64,000 nt of DNA, taken from assembly GCA_947624215.1 (NCBI GenBank), contig CANQJJ010000003.1, forward strand, positions 1 to 64,000, given 5' to 3'. A model generated the notes under the pieces. It did no database searches, was not told where the DNA came from, and was given only the letters and a program-made list of their open reading frames with translations. Position numbers and translations under genes: made by a program. The stretch is from an uncultured Clostridia bacterium. Its GTDB lineage: Bacteria; Bacillota; Clostridia; Christensenellales; Borkfalkiaceae. Shown here piece by piece: positions 42,316-51,100 of this stretch (the first letter of the stretch is position 1; the number at the start of each line of letters is the position of its first letter).

Positions 42316-43416
42316 TCAGACGTTGAAGCGGAAGAGGACGACGTCGCCGTCCTTCATCACATAATCCTTGCCCTCCGAGCGCACCTTGCCCTTTTCGCGC
42401 GCACCCGTGAGTCCGCCGCATTCGAGGAGGGTCTCGTAGTCCACCACCTCCGCGCGGATGAAGCCCTTTTCAAAGTCGGTGTGGATCTTCCCCGCGGCCT
42501 GCGGCGCCTTGGTGCCCTTCACGATGGTCCATGCGCGCGTCTCCTTCTCCCCCGCGGTGAGGTAGGAGATGAGCCCGAGGAGGGAATACGACGCCTTGAT
42601 GAGCTTGGAGAGCCCGCTCTCCGTGAGGCCGAATTCCTCCAAAAACAGCGCGCGGTCTTCCTCCGACAGCTCTGCAAGCTCCGCCTCCGTCTTGGCGCAG
42701 ATGACGATGGTCTCCGCGCCGTGTGCGCTCGCATAAGTTTTCACCGCCTGCACGAGGGGGAGCGCCTCTTCGGGGGTACCCATGTCCGCCTCCGAGATGT
42801 TTGCGCAGTAGATGACGGGCTTGGAGGAAAGCAGAAAAAGTCCGTCGAGGAGCGCCTTTTCCTCCTCGGTCACGGCAAGCGACGAGGCGGGCTGTTCCTC
42901 CTCGAGGTGACGGTATAATTTATCGAGGAAGGCAAACTCTGCCGCTGCGGCCTTGTCCGAGCCCCCGCGTGCGGCATTGCGGATGCGGTCCCGCCGCTTG
43001 TCCACGGCCTCGAGGTCGGCGAGGATGAGCTCTAAGTTGATGGTCGTGATGTCGCGGACGGGGTCCACCGTGTTCTCGACATGGGTCACGTTGGCGTCTT
43101 CAAAGCACCTTACGACGTGCACGATCGCGTCCACCTCGCGGATGTGGGAGAGGAACTTGTTGCCCAGCCCCTCGCCGCGGCTCGCACCCTTGACGAGGCC
43201 CGCGATGTCTACAAACTCCACGACGGCGGGAGTCACTTTCTTGCTCGCATAGAGGGCGGCAAGTTTGTCGAGCCGCTCATCCGGCACGGCGACGACGCCC
43301 ACATTGGGCTCGATGGTGCAGAAGGGATAGTTTGCGGCCTCCGCGCCCGCGTGGGTGATGGCATTGAACAGCGTGGATTTGCCGACGTTGGGCAGCCCCA
43401 CAACACCTAATTTCAT
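42316..43416 (-). CDS. ychF: Redox-regulated ATPase/GTPase YchF
   Basis: The 366-residue Obg-family P-loop protein binds ATP and ribosomes and is linked to stress responses. It has GLPNVGKST near the N-terminus, the switch region and FVDIAGLVKGAS, the variant NKxE-like region (YCANISEAD), a coiled coil and the C-terminal TGS-type domain ending KDGDVVLFRFNV. The start at 43416 follows AAAGGAG; a 53-residue upstream extension is not conserved. A word copy (GGTACCCATGTCCGCCTC) at 42776-42793 encodes EADMGTP. Confidence 0.95.
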   Translation of the reverse strand: MKLGVVGLPNVGKSTLFNAITHAGAEAANYPFCTIEPNVGVVAVPDERLDKLAALYASKKVTPAVVEFVDIAGLVKGASRGEGLGNKFLSHIREVDAIVHVVRCFEDANVTHVENTVDPVRDITTINLELILADLEAVDKRRDRIRNAARGGSDKAAAAEFAFLDKLYRHLEEEQPASSLAVTEEEKALLDGLFLLSSKPVIYCANISEADMGTPEEALPLVQAVKTYASAHGAETIVICAKTEAELAELSEEDRALFLEEFGLTESGLSKLIKASYSLLGLISYLTAGEKETRAWTIVKGTKAPQAAGKIHTDFEKGFIRAEVVDYETLLECGGLTGAREKGKVRSEGKDYVMKDGDVVLFRFNV

Positions 43417-43479
43417 ACAAACTCCTTTTCCCGCCCCGCCCATGGCCGAAAAACGGGAGAGCCTTGGTTTTCTTTCCCC

Positions 43480-43508
43480 ATTATACAACTTTTTTCCGCA
43501 AACATCAA
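43480..43508 (-). promoter_or_regulatory. Promoter of ychF
   Basis: Minus strand: TTGATG (43508-43503), 17 bases, TATAAT (43485-43480). Confidence 0.75.
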
Positions 43509-43517
43509 GCCTTTCGG

Positions 43518-43546
43518 TTGCCTGTTTTGCGGATTTGTGGTAGAAT
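43518..43546 (+). promoter_or_regulatory. Promoter of argS
   Basis: TTGCCT (43518-43523), 17 bases, TAGAAT (43541-43546), nearly back to back with the ychF promoter. Confidence 0.75.
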
Positions 43547-43573
43547 AGTCGCGAAAAGGAGTATACAAGGACC

Positions 43574-45265
43574 ATGGATTACAGAGCATACATCGCGTCG
43601 CGCCTTCCCGTGGAGGGCATGGGGGAGGAAGAGATCGCCTCGTGCATCGCCGTTCCCCCCGATACCGCCCTCGGTGACTACGCCCTCCCCTGCTTCAAGT
43701 TTGCAAAGCTCATGAGAAAGTCCCCCGCCAAGATCGCAGAGGAGCTCGCCGCGGCCTATCCCACCGACGAGACCGTCCCCGAAGTCTGTGCCGTAAACGG
43801 CTATCTCAACTTCAAGATCGGCAAAAAACGCCTTGCCGAGGAGACGCTCGGGCGGGTCTTAAACGAGCGCTGTGCATACGGTACCTCGGACATGGGTAGG
43901 GGAAAAACTGTCTGCATCGACTATTCGTCGGTGAACATCGCCAAGCCCTTCCACATCGGGCACCTCTCCACGACGGTGCTCGGCGGCAGTCTCTACCGCA
44001 TCTTCAAGGCCCTCGGCTACACGGTCGTCGGCATCAACCACCTCGGCGACTACGGCACGCAGTTCGGCAAGCTCATCTCGGCCTACAAGCATTGGGGAGA
44101 CCGTGAGGAAGTGGAGAGGGGGGGCATCCACGCCATCAACGCCCTCTATGTGCGCTTCAACGAGGAGGCCACCGAGGAGATGCAGGCCGAGGCGCGCGAG
44201 TATTTCCGCCTCATCGAGAGCGGGGACAGGGAGGCGAACGAGCTCTTTGATTGGTTCAAGTCGCTCACGATGGCATACGTCCAAAAGATCTACGGCCGCC
44301 TGCACATCACCTTCGACAGCTACGCGGGCGAGCGCTTCTACATCGACAAGATGCAGCCCGTCATCGACGAACTGAGGGAAAAGGGACTGCTCGTCGAGAG
44401 CCGCGGGGCACAGGTCGTGGACCTCGAGGAATACGGCATGCCGCCGTTCATCGTGTTGCGCTCGGACGGTGCATCTCTCTACGCGACGCGCGACCTCGCC
44501 GCTGCCTTCTACCGCAAGAGGACGTATGATTTCGACAAGTGTCTCTACGTCGTCGCCTACCAGCAGAACCTGCATTTCAAGCAGCTCTTCAAGGTCATCG
44601 AGCTCATGGGCGAGCCGTGGGCGAAGGATCTCGTGCACGTCGCTTACGGCATGGTGAGCCTCGAGGACGGGGCCATGTCCACGAGAAAGGGGAAGGTAGT
44701 GTGGCTCGAAGACGTTCTGAGCCGCTGTGTGGAGAAGGCCGCGAAGGTTTTGGAGGAGAAGAATCCCGACCTCGAAAACAAGGCCGACGTCGCCGAAAAG
44801 GTGGGGGTGGGGGCCGTCGTGTTCGGCGCCCTCTACAACAACAAGATCAAGGACATCGTCTTCTCCTACGACAAGGCGCTCAACTTCGACGGCGAGACGA
44901 GCGTGTATGTGCAATACACATGCGCCCGCGCCCGCTCGGTGCTGCAAAAGGCCGCAGAGGGGGGGATCGGCTATGCCGACGCCGCGGTGTGCGAGCTCGG
45001 CCCGGCGGAGTTCGAGCTCATAAAAGCGCTCGCCGACTTCCCCGACGCCCTCAAAACTGCCGCCGCGACCTATGAGCCCTCCGTCATCGCGCGCTATGCC
45101 GTGGCCACCGCGCAGAAGTTCAATAAATTCTATATTGATTGCAAGATCATGCAGGCGGATTCGGACATGGTACGGGCCTTTCGCCTCAAACTCTGTGACG
45201 CGGCCCTCACCGTGCTCACCAACGCCCTGTCGCTTCTCGGCATCGGCGTACCCGAGAAAATGTGA
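43574..45265 (+). CDS. argS: Arginyl-tRNA synthetase
   Basis: The 563-residue class I synthetase charges tRNA-Arg. Landmarks are the N-terminal ALGDYALPCF domain, the HIGH motif (127-130, KPFHIGHLSTT), LGDYGTQFGKL, and the degenerate KMSKS replaced by MSTRKG (368-373), as usual for ArgRS. The C-terminal anticodon-binding DALR domain ends the protein. Two copies of the recurrent word fall inside the gene (43888 and 45164), encoding SDMGRG and SDMVRA. The next gene starts at the stop codon. Confidence 0.96.
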   Translation: MDYRAYIASRLPVEGMGEEEIASCIAVPPDTALGDYALPCFKFAKLMRKSPAKIAEELAAAYPTDETVPEVCAVNGYLNFKIGKKRLAEETLGRVLNERCAYGTSDMGRGKTVCIDYSSVNIAKPFHIGHLSTTVLGGSLYRIFKALGYTVVGINHLGDYGTQFGKLISAYKHWGDREEVERGGIHAINALYVRFNEEATEEMQAEAREYFRLIESGDREANELFDWFKSLTMAYVQKIYGRLHITFDSYAGERFYIDKMQPVIDELREKGLLVESRGAQVVDLEEYGMPPFIVLRSDGASLYATRDLAAAFYRKRTYDFDKCLYVVAYQQNLHFKQLFKVIELMGEPWAKDLVHVAYGMVSLEDGAMSTRKGKVVWLEDVLSRCVEKAAKVLEEKNPDLENKADVAEKVGVGAVVFGALYNNKIKDIVFSYDKALNFDGETSVYVQYTCARARSVLQKAAEGGIGYADAAVCELGPAEFELIKALADFPDALKTAAATYEPSVIARYAVATAQKFNKFYIDCKIMQADSDMVRAFRLKLCDAALTVLTNALSLLGIGVPEKM

Positions 45266-45903
45266 TGAAAGCGGTATTCTTCGACCTCGACGGCACTCTG
45301 CTCGACACCGTGCCCGATATCCAAAAGGCGCTGAATTCGGCCCTCGCCGACTGCGGGCTTCCCGCCGTGAGCTACGAGGAGACGGTCTCCTATGTGGGCA
45401 ACGGAGCGAAAAAACTCGTCGAACGTGCGGCGCCCGCGGGGGACCATGAGAGACTGCTCGGGCTGTTTGCGCAGTATTACAACGCCTCGGAAAATTTGCT
45501 GACCCTTCCGTATGCGGGTATGGGGGAGTTGCTTGCGTGGCTCAAGGGGCGCGGCGTGAAGTTGGCCGTCGTGACCAACAAATTGCAGCCCTCCACCGAG
45601 AAGCTGATGGCGCGTTTCTTTCCCGGGATCTTCGACTTCATCGGCGGGGACGACGGCTCTTTCCCCTGCAAGCCCGACCCGTCGCTGACGCGCTATGCCG
45701 CGCTCACGATGCGCGTCCCGCTCGGGGAAAGTATCTTCGTCGGGGACGGGGAAACCGACGTTGCGACGGCCCTGAACGCGGGCATGGTACCCGTCTCCGT
45801 GCTCTGGGGATATCGCGGGCGGGATGTCTTGGAGGCGGCCGGGGCAAGGCGCTTTGCCCGTGATCCGAAGGAATTGCAGGACATTCTCACGGAATTTTTA
45901 TGA
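45265..45903 (+). CDS. gph: HAD hydrolase of the phosphoglycolate phosphatase type
   Basis: The 212-residue protein has FFDLDGTLLDT (nucleophile Asp), a helical cap, VVTNK, and FVGDGETDVATALNAG. The set matches Gph/PpaX phosphatases, which remove phosphoglycolate from DNA repair or act on pyrophosphate. The ATG overlaps the argS stop (TGATG), so translation is coupled. Substrate is inferred from family resemblance only. Confidence 0.85.
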   Translation: MKAVFFDLDGTLLDTVPDIQKALNSALADCGLPAVSYEETVSYVGNGAKKLVERAAPAGDHERLLGLFAQYYNASENLLTLPYAGMGELLAWLKGRGVKLAVVTNKLQPSTEKLMARFFPGIFDFIGGDDGSFPCKPDPSLTRYAALTMRVPLGESIFVGDGETDVATALNAGMVPVSVLWGYRGRDVLEAAGARRFARDPKELQDILTEFL

Positions 45904-45956
45904 CGGAAGAGCGTGACCGTGCCCCAAAAAAATCCATGGAAAATTTTGCAAAGCCG

Positions 45957-45985
45957 TTGCCATCCGCGGCGGTTTGTGCTATAAT
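45957..45985 (+). promoter_or_regulatory. Promoter of the rubrerythrin gene
   Basis: TTGCCA (45957-45962), 17 bases, TATAAT (45980-45985). Confidence 0.85.
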
Positions 45986-46015
45986 ACAGTCAAAATCTCT
46001 TAGGAGGATAACAAG

Positions 46016-46540
46016 ATGAAACGTTGTGCTGTTTGCGGCGAGATCGTGCCCGACGATTGCGAGGTCTGCCCTGTCTGCAAGGCGAGAAAATTCGAACCCA
46101 TCGAGGAGAAGGCGTTTGCCTGTGAGCACCATGTCGGCGACGGCGTCGTCGAGGACAAGGAAGTGATGGACGGGCTCCGCGCCAACTTCAACGGCGAGTG
46201 CTGCGAGGTGGGCATGTACCTTGCCATGGCGCGCGTTGCGGAGCGGGAGGGGTATCCCGAGATCGCCGAGGCCTACAAGCGCTATGCCTATGAGGAAGCC
46301 GATCACGCGAGCAAGTTCGCAGAGCTACTCGGAGAGGTCGTCACTGACTCCACGAAGAAGAACCTCGAGCTGCGTGCGGCCGCCGAGGCAGGTGCGTGCG
46401 AGGGCAAACTGATGCTCGCAAAGCGCGCGAAAGAGCTCGGCTACGACGCCATTCACGACACCGTGCACGAGATGGCCAAGGATGAAGCCCGCCACGGCGC
46501 AGGATTCAAGGGCCTCTTGAAGCGCTATTTCGGGAAGTAA
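46016..46540 (+). CDS. Reverse-type rubrerythrin
   Basis: The 174-residue protein begins with a rubredoxin-like iron site (CAVCGE near the start and [11 protein letters not shown]) and continues with a ferritin-like diiron domain ([45 protein letters not shown]). The rubredoxin part comes first, as in reverse rubrerythrins, which reduce hydrogen peroxide in anaerobes. TTAGGAGG ribosome binding site and a near-consensus promoter imply strong expression. A related CATGTCGGCGA word variant lies at 46130. Confidence 0.93.
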   Translation: MKRCAVCGEIVPDDCEVCPVCKARKFEPIEEKAFACEHHVGDGVVEDKEVMDGLRANFNGECCEVGMYLAMARVAEREGYPEIAEAYKRYAYEEADHASKFAELLGEVVTDSTKKNLELRAAAEAGACEGKLMLAKRAKELGYDAIHDTVHEMAKDEARHGAGFKGLLKRYFGK

Positions 46541-46615
46541 ATTCTGCTGAACGGAATGAAGCGGATTTGAAATGAATTCGAAATGAATTCAAAGCGAATG
46601 GGAATGAAATGAATG

Positions 46616-46640
46616 AAGCGCGGCGGTGCCGCGCTTTTTT
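46616..46640 (+). terminator. Terminator after rubrerythrin
   Basis: AAGCGCGGC-GGT-GCCGCGCTT followed by T residues. Confidence 0.9.
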
Positions 46641-46659
46641 CTGTGGTTTGAAGAGGGGG

Positions 46660-47100
46660 GATAAATGACGCTCGTGCTGGCCCTGGAAGGGAAAGTTGGG
46701 GCTTGGGCGCGGTGGTGGGAAACGACGCCCCTCTTGCTGTCCCTGTAAGGGAAAGTGGCGCACTGTTCTTGTGCGCCGAAAGGGTTTCTCCCCCTCATCC
46801 GCCACGGGCTTGGTCGTAGCAAGATTCCTTCGCGGATGGGCAGGTCGCTAAAAGACATGCCCTACTGGCTACTTCGCGCTACGCGCTCGTGTCGACCTTA
46901 GTAGCGCAATCAGAAACCTCGGTCGGGCAGAATGACGCTCGGGTTGAGCCTCATCGTCAATCGAAACCCCTACTTCGCGCTACGCGCTCGTGTCGATTTT
47001 AGTAGCACAAATAGAAGCCTCAATCGGTCACCGCCGAAAGGGCATCGGCGGAGCTCCCCTTACAGGGGCGCCAAGGGGTCGCTCACGCGTAATCCCCGCC
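46660..47100. repeat. Intergenic repeat mosaic 9
   Basis: Contents: GGCGCAC-type element in reverse orientation (about 46730-46790), GCCTTCC remnant, ATTCT/AGAAT unit enclosing a TACTTCGC element with GACC/GGTC arms (about 46808-46935), then a TACTTCGC element with GATT/AATC arms (46976-47030) interrupting a two-hairpin element with CCGCCG/CGGCGG arms (to 47085). No gene is visible. Confidence 0.78.
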
Positions 47101-47209
47101 GTCCTCCCTAAAAATTCTTTCATGTTTCAATATAATGCGTGTCAGATAAGCCCGCTAAATTGCAAATCCTGTGGTATAATAGAATCAGAACATATGTTTG
47201 GAGGATATC

Positions 47210-47905
47210 ATGAGAGAAGGTTTTGTGTTTTTCAGATCGTATTTGAGTGTGCTGCTTCTCGTCGAAGAAAAGCACCGCGCGGAGCTCTTGGAGGCCATCT
47301 GTGCCTACGCGCTCGACGGCGTTCTTTTGCCGCTTTCGGGGAAATCGGAGGTAGCCATGTCCGCGATCAAGCCTCTCATAGACATGAACGAGCGTCATCA
47401 TGCACGCACGAAAAAGCGGGCATCGGAGGAGGGTGAAACTGTGCAAAACAGACGTAAAACGCTCCCCCCCTTGGAAACCCCCCAAGAAAAAGAAATAGAA
47501 ATAGAAAAAGAAATAAAAAAAGAAAAAGAGAAAGAAAGTCCCGACCGCACGTCAGGTTTGGATCCGCGTGCGGCCATGGACTTCTACTACCAGCGCAAAA
47601 GGGAGGAGGCCGAGCGTGCGGCCATGCGCAACCGTCAGCGGGCCGAGCTTGTCGTGGGCTATAAAGAGGCCGAACGGGCGCTCAGGGATTGGTACATCGC
47701 GTCTGCCAAGCGTGAGGTGCGCGGGGAGCAGGTGGACGCCGCCGAGGAGGAGCGTTTACAGGCGCTCGTGCGCGGGTATTTGGCGAAGGCGGGGCTCACG
47801 GAGGAGGATCTTCGTCCGCACTACGCCTGCGCGCGCTGCGAGGACACGGGCTTTCTCCCCGACGGCCACCTCTGTAACTGCTACCCCCGCTCGCAAACGG
47901 GATAG
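47210..47905 (+). CDS. DUF6291-like protein with truncated DnaI/DnaC-type zinc segment
   Basis: The 231-residue protein starts with a helical domain (FVFFRSYLSVLLLVEEKHRA, then AICAYALDGVLLP) resembling the DUF6291 phage-replication-type domain. A Lys/Glu-rich low-complexity linker follows. The last 100 residues resemble the N-terminus of helicase loaders, ending with the cysteine motif CARCEDTGFLPDGHLCNC, which in DnaI/DnaC precedes the AAA+ ATPase. Here translation stops six residues later and repeat DNA begins, so the ATPase part is missing. The start at 47210 follows GGAGG and an extended -10 (TGTGGTATAAT). A word copy is at 47351-47366. Confidence 0.6.
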   Translation: MREGFVFFRSYLSVLLLVEEKHRAELLEAICAYALDGVLLPLSGKSEVAMSAIKPLIDMNERHHARTKKRASEEGETVQNRRKTLPPLETPQEKEIEIEKEIKKEKEKESPDRTSGLDPRAAMDFYYQRKREEAERAAMRNRQRAELVVGYKEAERALRDWYIASAKREVRGEQVDAAEEERLQALVRGYLAKAGLTEEDLRPHYACARCEDTGFLPDGHLCNCYPRSQTG

Positions 47906-48192
47906 GGGGAACGACGCCCTTGCCACCGAGTGTATCTCCCCTCATACGAAGTCCGACTGCTTGGGAAAGAGACCAAGCATTCTAAATACGTCATGTTGAG
48001 CCTGTCGAAACATCACCTTGTTTATAATGCGGTGACCCTTCGACTTTGCTCAGGGTGACGTTATTGGAATGCCTTAATCGCTCACACGAAACTTGGTCGT
48101 AGCAAGATTCCTTCGCGGATGGGCAGTTCGCTCTCATTCATGCTCTGCTGGCTCAGAATGACGCTTCGATTGAGCTTGTTCGCTTACCCGAA

Positions 48193-48436
48193 ACCCTCAC
48201 CGCCGAAAGGGCATCGGCGGAGCTCCCCTTACAGGGGCGCCAAGGGTCGCTCAAACGGAGTCCGAGGAAAAGCTCCTCCTTGGGGAGGAGCTGTCACGTA
48301 GTGACTGAGGTGGGGATCACAACTGTTTCTTCCGCTTTTATATGGAACGACGGTCGGGTTTATAAGGAAGAGCGATCGTAGCCCCCACCCCCCTACCCCC
48401 CTCCCCAAGGAGGGGGTAACGCGCGGATTGGGCTTG
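48193..48436. repeat. 244-bp composite repeat, copy a
   Basis: Near-identical (a base or two different by eye) to 48570-48813, offset 377 bp. Confidence 0.85.
48263..48417 (-). repeat. Element J, copy 6
   Basis: Reverse orientation. The variable stem is GTCAC-GTA-GTGAC. Confidence 0.8.
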
Positions 48437-48569
48437 GGGGCAGATATGGTGCCCTCGTACGCAGTCCCGTGGTGGTAAGCAAAGCACCCTCGCTGTCCCT
48501 GTAAGGGAAAGTGGCGCACTGCTCTTGTGCGCCGAAAGGGTTTCTGCTCATTGATTTATGTGCATAAAA

Positions 48570-48813
48570 CCCCTCACCGCCGAAAGGGCGTCGGCGGAGC
48601 TCCCCTTACAGGGGCGCCAAGGGTCGCTCAAACGGAGTCCGAGGAAAAGCTCCTCCTTGGGGAGGAGCTGTCACGTAGTGACTGAGGTGGGGATCACAAC
48701 TGTTTCTTCCGCTTTTATATGGAACGACGGTCGGGTTTATAAGGAAGAGCGATCGTAGCCCCCACCCCCCTACCCCCCTCCCCAAGGAGGGGGTAACGCG
48801 CGGATTGGGCTTG
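48570..48813. repeat. 244-bp composite repeat, copy b
   Basis: Direct duplicate of 48193-48436, including a J element. Confidence 0.85.
48640..48794 (-). repeat. Element J, copy 7
   Basis: Reverse orientation, part of the 244-bp duplicate. Confidence 0.8.
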
Positions 48814-49567
48814 AGTGCGGTGGTGGTAAGCTGTCATACCGAAGCCCCATAAGGGGCTGAGTGTATCCCCTCAAACGAAGTCCGCGTTGTGGGAAACAGA
48901 CGCGCCTCTTGCTGTCCCTGTAAGGGAAAGTACCCCGAGGCCCTTGCGAGGGGGGAAAGGGTTTCTCCTCCTCATCCGCCCTACGGGCACCTTCCCCAAA
49001 AGGGAAGGCAAGGAGACGCTCACACGGAGTCCGTGTTGTGGTAAGCGCGTCATCCTGAGGCGGAATGATAGAACGGAGTCCAACGCGGCTGTCCCCGAAG
49101 GATCCCGAAGAACGAAGTCCGACTGTTTGATGAACAGACCATGCGCTATAATTACGTCATGCTGAACGTAGTTGAAGCATCACCTTGTTTATAATGCGGT
49201 GACCCTTCGACTTTGCTCAGGGTGACGTAATTGGAAATGCCTTAATCGCTCACACGGGCTTTGGCGTAGCAAGATTCCTTCGCGGATGAGCAGTTCGCTC
49301 AAATCCAAACCGTTACAGCTCAGAATGACGCGCGCGAGGCGCGCGGGGCGTATACACGGGCCTCGTCGCCAAGGGTCGCTTACACGGGCCCCGTCGCCAC
49401 CCCACCCCCCTACCCCCCTCCCATGGAGGGGGCATGTGCGGGATGAGCTTCTCTTCTCCCATGGAGGGGGCACGCGCAGATTGGGCTTGGGCGCCTCCCC
49501 TTACAGGGGCGCCAAGGGGTCGCTCTCTCGGGCTCGGGCGCCAAGGGGGAGACGTGTAGCGTGCGGA

Positions 49568-50347
49568 TCAGAGTACTTTGGCGAGGAAACTCTTGAGACG
49601 GTCGTCTTTGGGAGCGCCGAAGATCTCTTGGGGCGGGCCGTCCGCCACGATCTTCCCCCCGTCCATAAACAGCACCCGCGTCGAAACCTCCCGCGCAAAC
49701 CGCATCTCGTGGGTCACGACGATCATCGTCATCCCCTCGTCGGCCAGCTCCTTCATCAGCGAGAGCACTTCACCCACCATTTCCGGGTCCAGCGCCGAAG
49801 TCGGCTCGTCGAAGAGCATCACCTTGGGCCCCACGGCAAGGGCACGGACGATGGCGATGCGCTGCTTTTGGCCGCCCGAGAGCGTGGAGGGGTAGGCGTC
49901 TGCCTTGTCTTCCAGCCCGATGCGTGCGAGGAGCTTCATCGCGCGCGCCTTCTCCTCGGCCACGATCTGCTTCTTGGGCGTTTTCAGTTTCAGCTTCTTT
50001 CTCTCGCGGAGACGGGCGTCAACGGCGGCCAGCGTCACGTTTTTCAGCACCGTCAGGTGGGGGAACAGATTGAAGTGCTGGAAGACCATGCCCATCTGTC
50101 TGCGATACTCTTCGAGGTCTGTGTCCTGCGTCAGCTCCTTGCCCTGAAAGTAGACCGCCCCGCCCGTCGGCGTTTCAAGACGGTTGAGACACCTGAGAAA
50201 GGTAGATTTCCCGCTCCCCGAGGGCCCGATGACGACCACCTTCTCCCCCTCGAAGATCTCCACGTCGATGCCGTCCAGCACCATATTGTCCCCGAAGGAC
50301 TTTTTCAGCCCCGCCGTCCTGATCAAAGGCTCTTTGCTTTCCTGCAT
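49568..50347 (-). CDS. Amino-acid ABC transporter ATPase (GlnQ type)
   Basis: The 259-residue ATPase has Walker [11 protein letters not shown]-loop [17 protein letters not shown], signature [11 protein letters not shown], Walker [14 protein letters not shown] and H-loop VTHEM, all typical of polar amino acid importers. It has a slightly long insert ([16 protein letters not shown]) before the signature. Last gene of the operon; its start overlaps the permease gene by 25 bases. Confidence 0.93.
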   Translation of the reverse strand: MQESKEPLIRTAGLKKSFGDNMVLDGIDVEIFEGEKVVVIGPSGSGKSTFLRCLNRLETPTGGAVYFQGKELTQDTDLEEYRRQMGMVFQHFNLFPHLTVLKNVTLAAVDARLRERKKLKLKTPKKQIVAEEKARAMKLLARIGLEDKADAYPSTLSGGQKQRIAIVRALAVGPKVMLFDEPTSALDPEMVGEVLSLMKELADEGMTMIVVTHEMRFAREVSTRVLFMDGGKIVADGPPQEIFGAPKDDRLKSFLAKVL

Positions 50348-51084
50348 TTTTTGCGGCCTCCCGTGATTTTGATGCCTGCGTTGCGGTCACTCCGCGAGAG
50401 CGCCTTCTCGATACATTTCTCGACGAGGGTGAGCGAATAGACCACGGCGAGATAGAGCACGGAGGCGAAGAGCAGGGGGAAGAGATAGTCGAAGGTGCGC
50501 GACTGGATGAGCCCCGGCACCTTGCCGAGCTCCAAAATGCCCACATACCCCGCGACGGAGGTCTCCTTGACAAGGGCGATGAACTCGTTGAAGAGGGCGG
50601 GGATGATGTTGCGGATGGCCTGCGGCAGGATGATCTTGAGCATCGTCTTGGCGTAAGAGAGCCCGAGCGAACGGCCTGCCTCCATCTGCCCCTCGTCAAT
50701 GGAACTCAGCCCCGCGCGCGCCACCTCCGCGACATAGGCCGCGCTGTTGAGCCCGAACGTGACCGCCCCCACGACGATGCCGTTCTTCACCGAGACGAGC
50801 ACGATGAAATACATGATGAAGAGCTGCAAGACGACGGGCGTGCCGCGGATGACCGTCACATAGAGATTGCTGAGGAAGGAGAGGACTTTGAGCTTGCCCG
50901 TCTTGGAGTGGGTATAGACGATCATGGCGAAGATGAAGCCGAGAAAGACGCCGATCGTCACCGCAAACAGCGAGATGAGCAGGGTGTTGCCGAGGCCCTG
51001 AAAGTATAATTGCCACCTGTTATCGACGAGAAACGCCGACCTGAATCTTTCGGCCAGCGTTTTCGCATTGAGAAGATAGAGCAT
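50323..51084 (-). CDS. Amino-acid ABC transporter permease (GlnP/HisM type)
   Basis: The 253-residue protein has five or so membrane segments and the EAA loop ([23 protein letters not shown]) of the HisMQ permease family. The upstream [12 protein letters not shown] and [10 protein letters not shown] motifs are also typical. It is translated 16 bases after the binding-protein gene and overlaps the ATPase gene. Confidence 0.92.
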   Translation of the reverse strand: MLYLLNAKTLAERFRSAFLVDNRWQLYFQGLGNTLLISLFAVTIGVFLGFIFAMIVYTHSKTGKLKVLSFLSNLYVTVIRGTPVVLQLFIMYFIVLVSVKNGIVVGAVTFGLNSAAYVAEVARAGLSSIDEGQMEAGRSLGLSYAKTMLKIILPQAIRNIIPALFNEFIALVKETSVAGYVGILELGKVPGLIQSRTFDYLFPLLFASVLYLAVVYSLTLVEKCIEKALSRSDRNAGIKITGGRKKCRKAKSL

Positions 51085-51100
51085 ATCCGTAAGGTATGAA

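Larger units (their letters stand above)
47906..49560. repeat. Intergenic repeat mosaic 10 (largest block)
   Basis: No gene is visible in 1.66 kb. Contents include: GGTATGAC remnant (47930), ATGTT/AACAT (47980-48020), ACCCT/AGGGT (48030-48062), ATTCT/AGAAT (48090-48165), a 244-bp composite (48193-48436) duplicated at 48570-48813, each with a two-hairpin element plus a J copy, a GGCGCAC element between them (48490-48545), a variant of it with CCCCGAGG arms (48913-48965), a GCCTTCC element (48970-49015), ATCCT/AGGAT (49040-49125), ATGCT/AGCAT (49155-49185), ACCCT/AGGGT (49195-49228), ATTCT/AGAAT (49265-49335), and C-rich runs (49393-49435). Confidence 0.8.

Noticed and set aside
47906-49560. 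CRISPR array in the repeat-rich gaps
   Set aside because: Repeats are irregular, of many types, in both orientations and without constant-length unique spacers; no cas gene is present.
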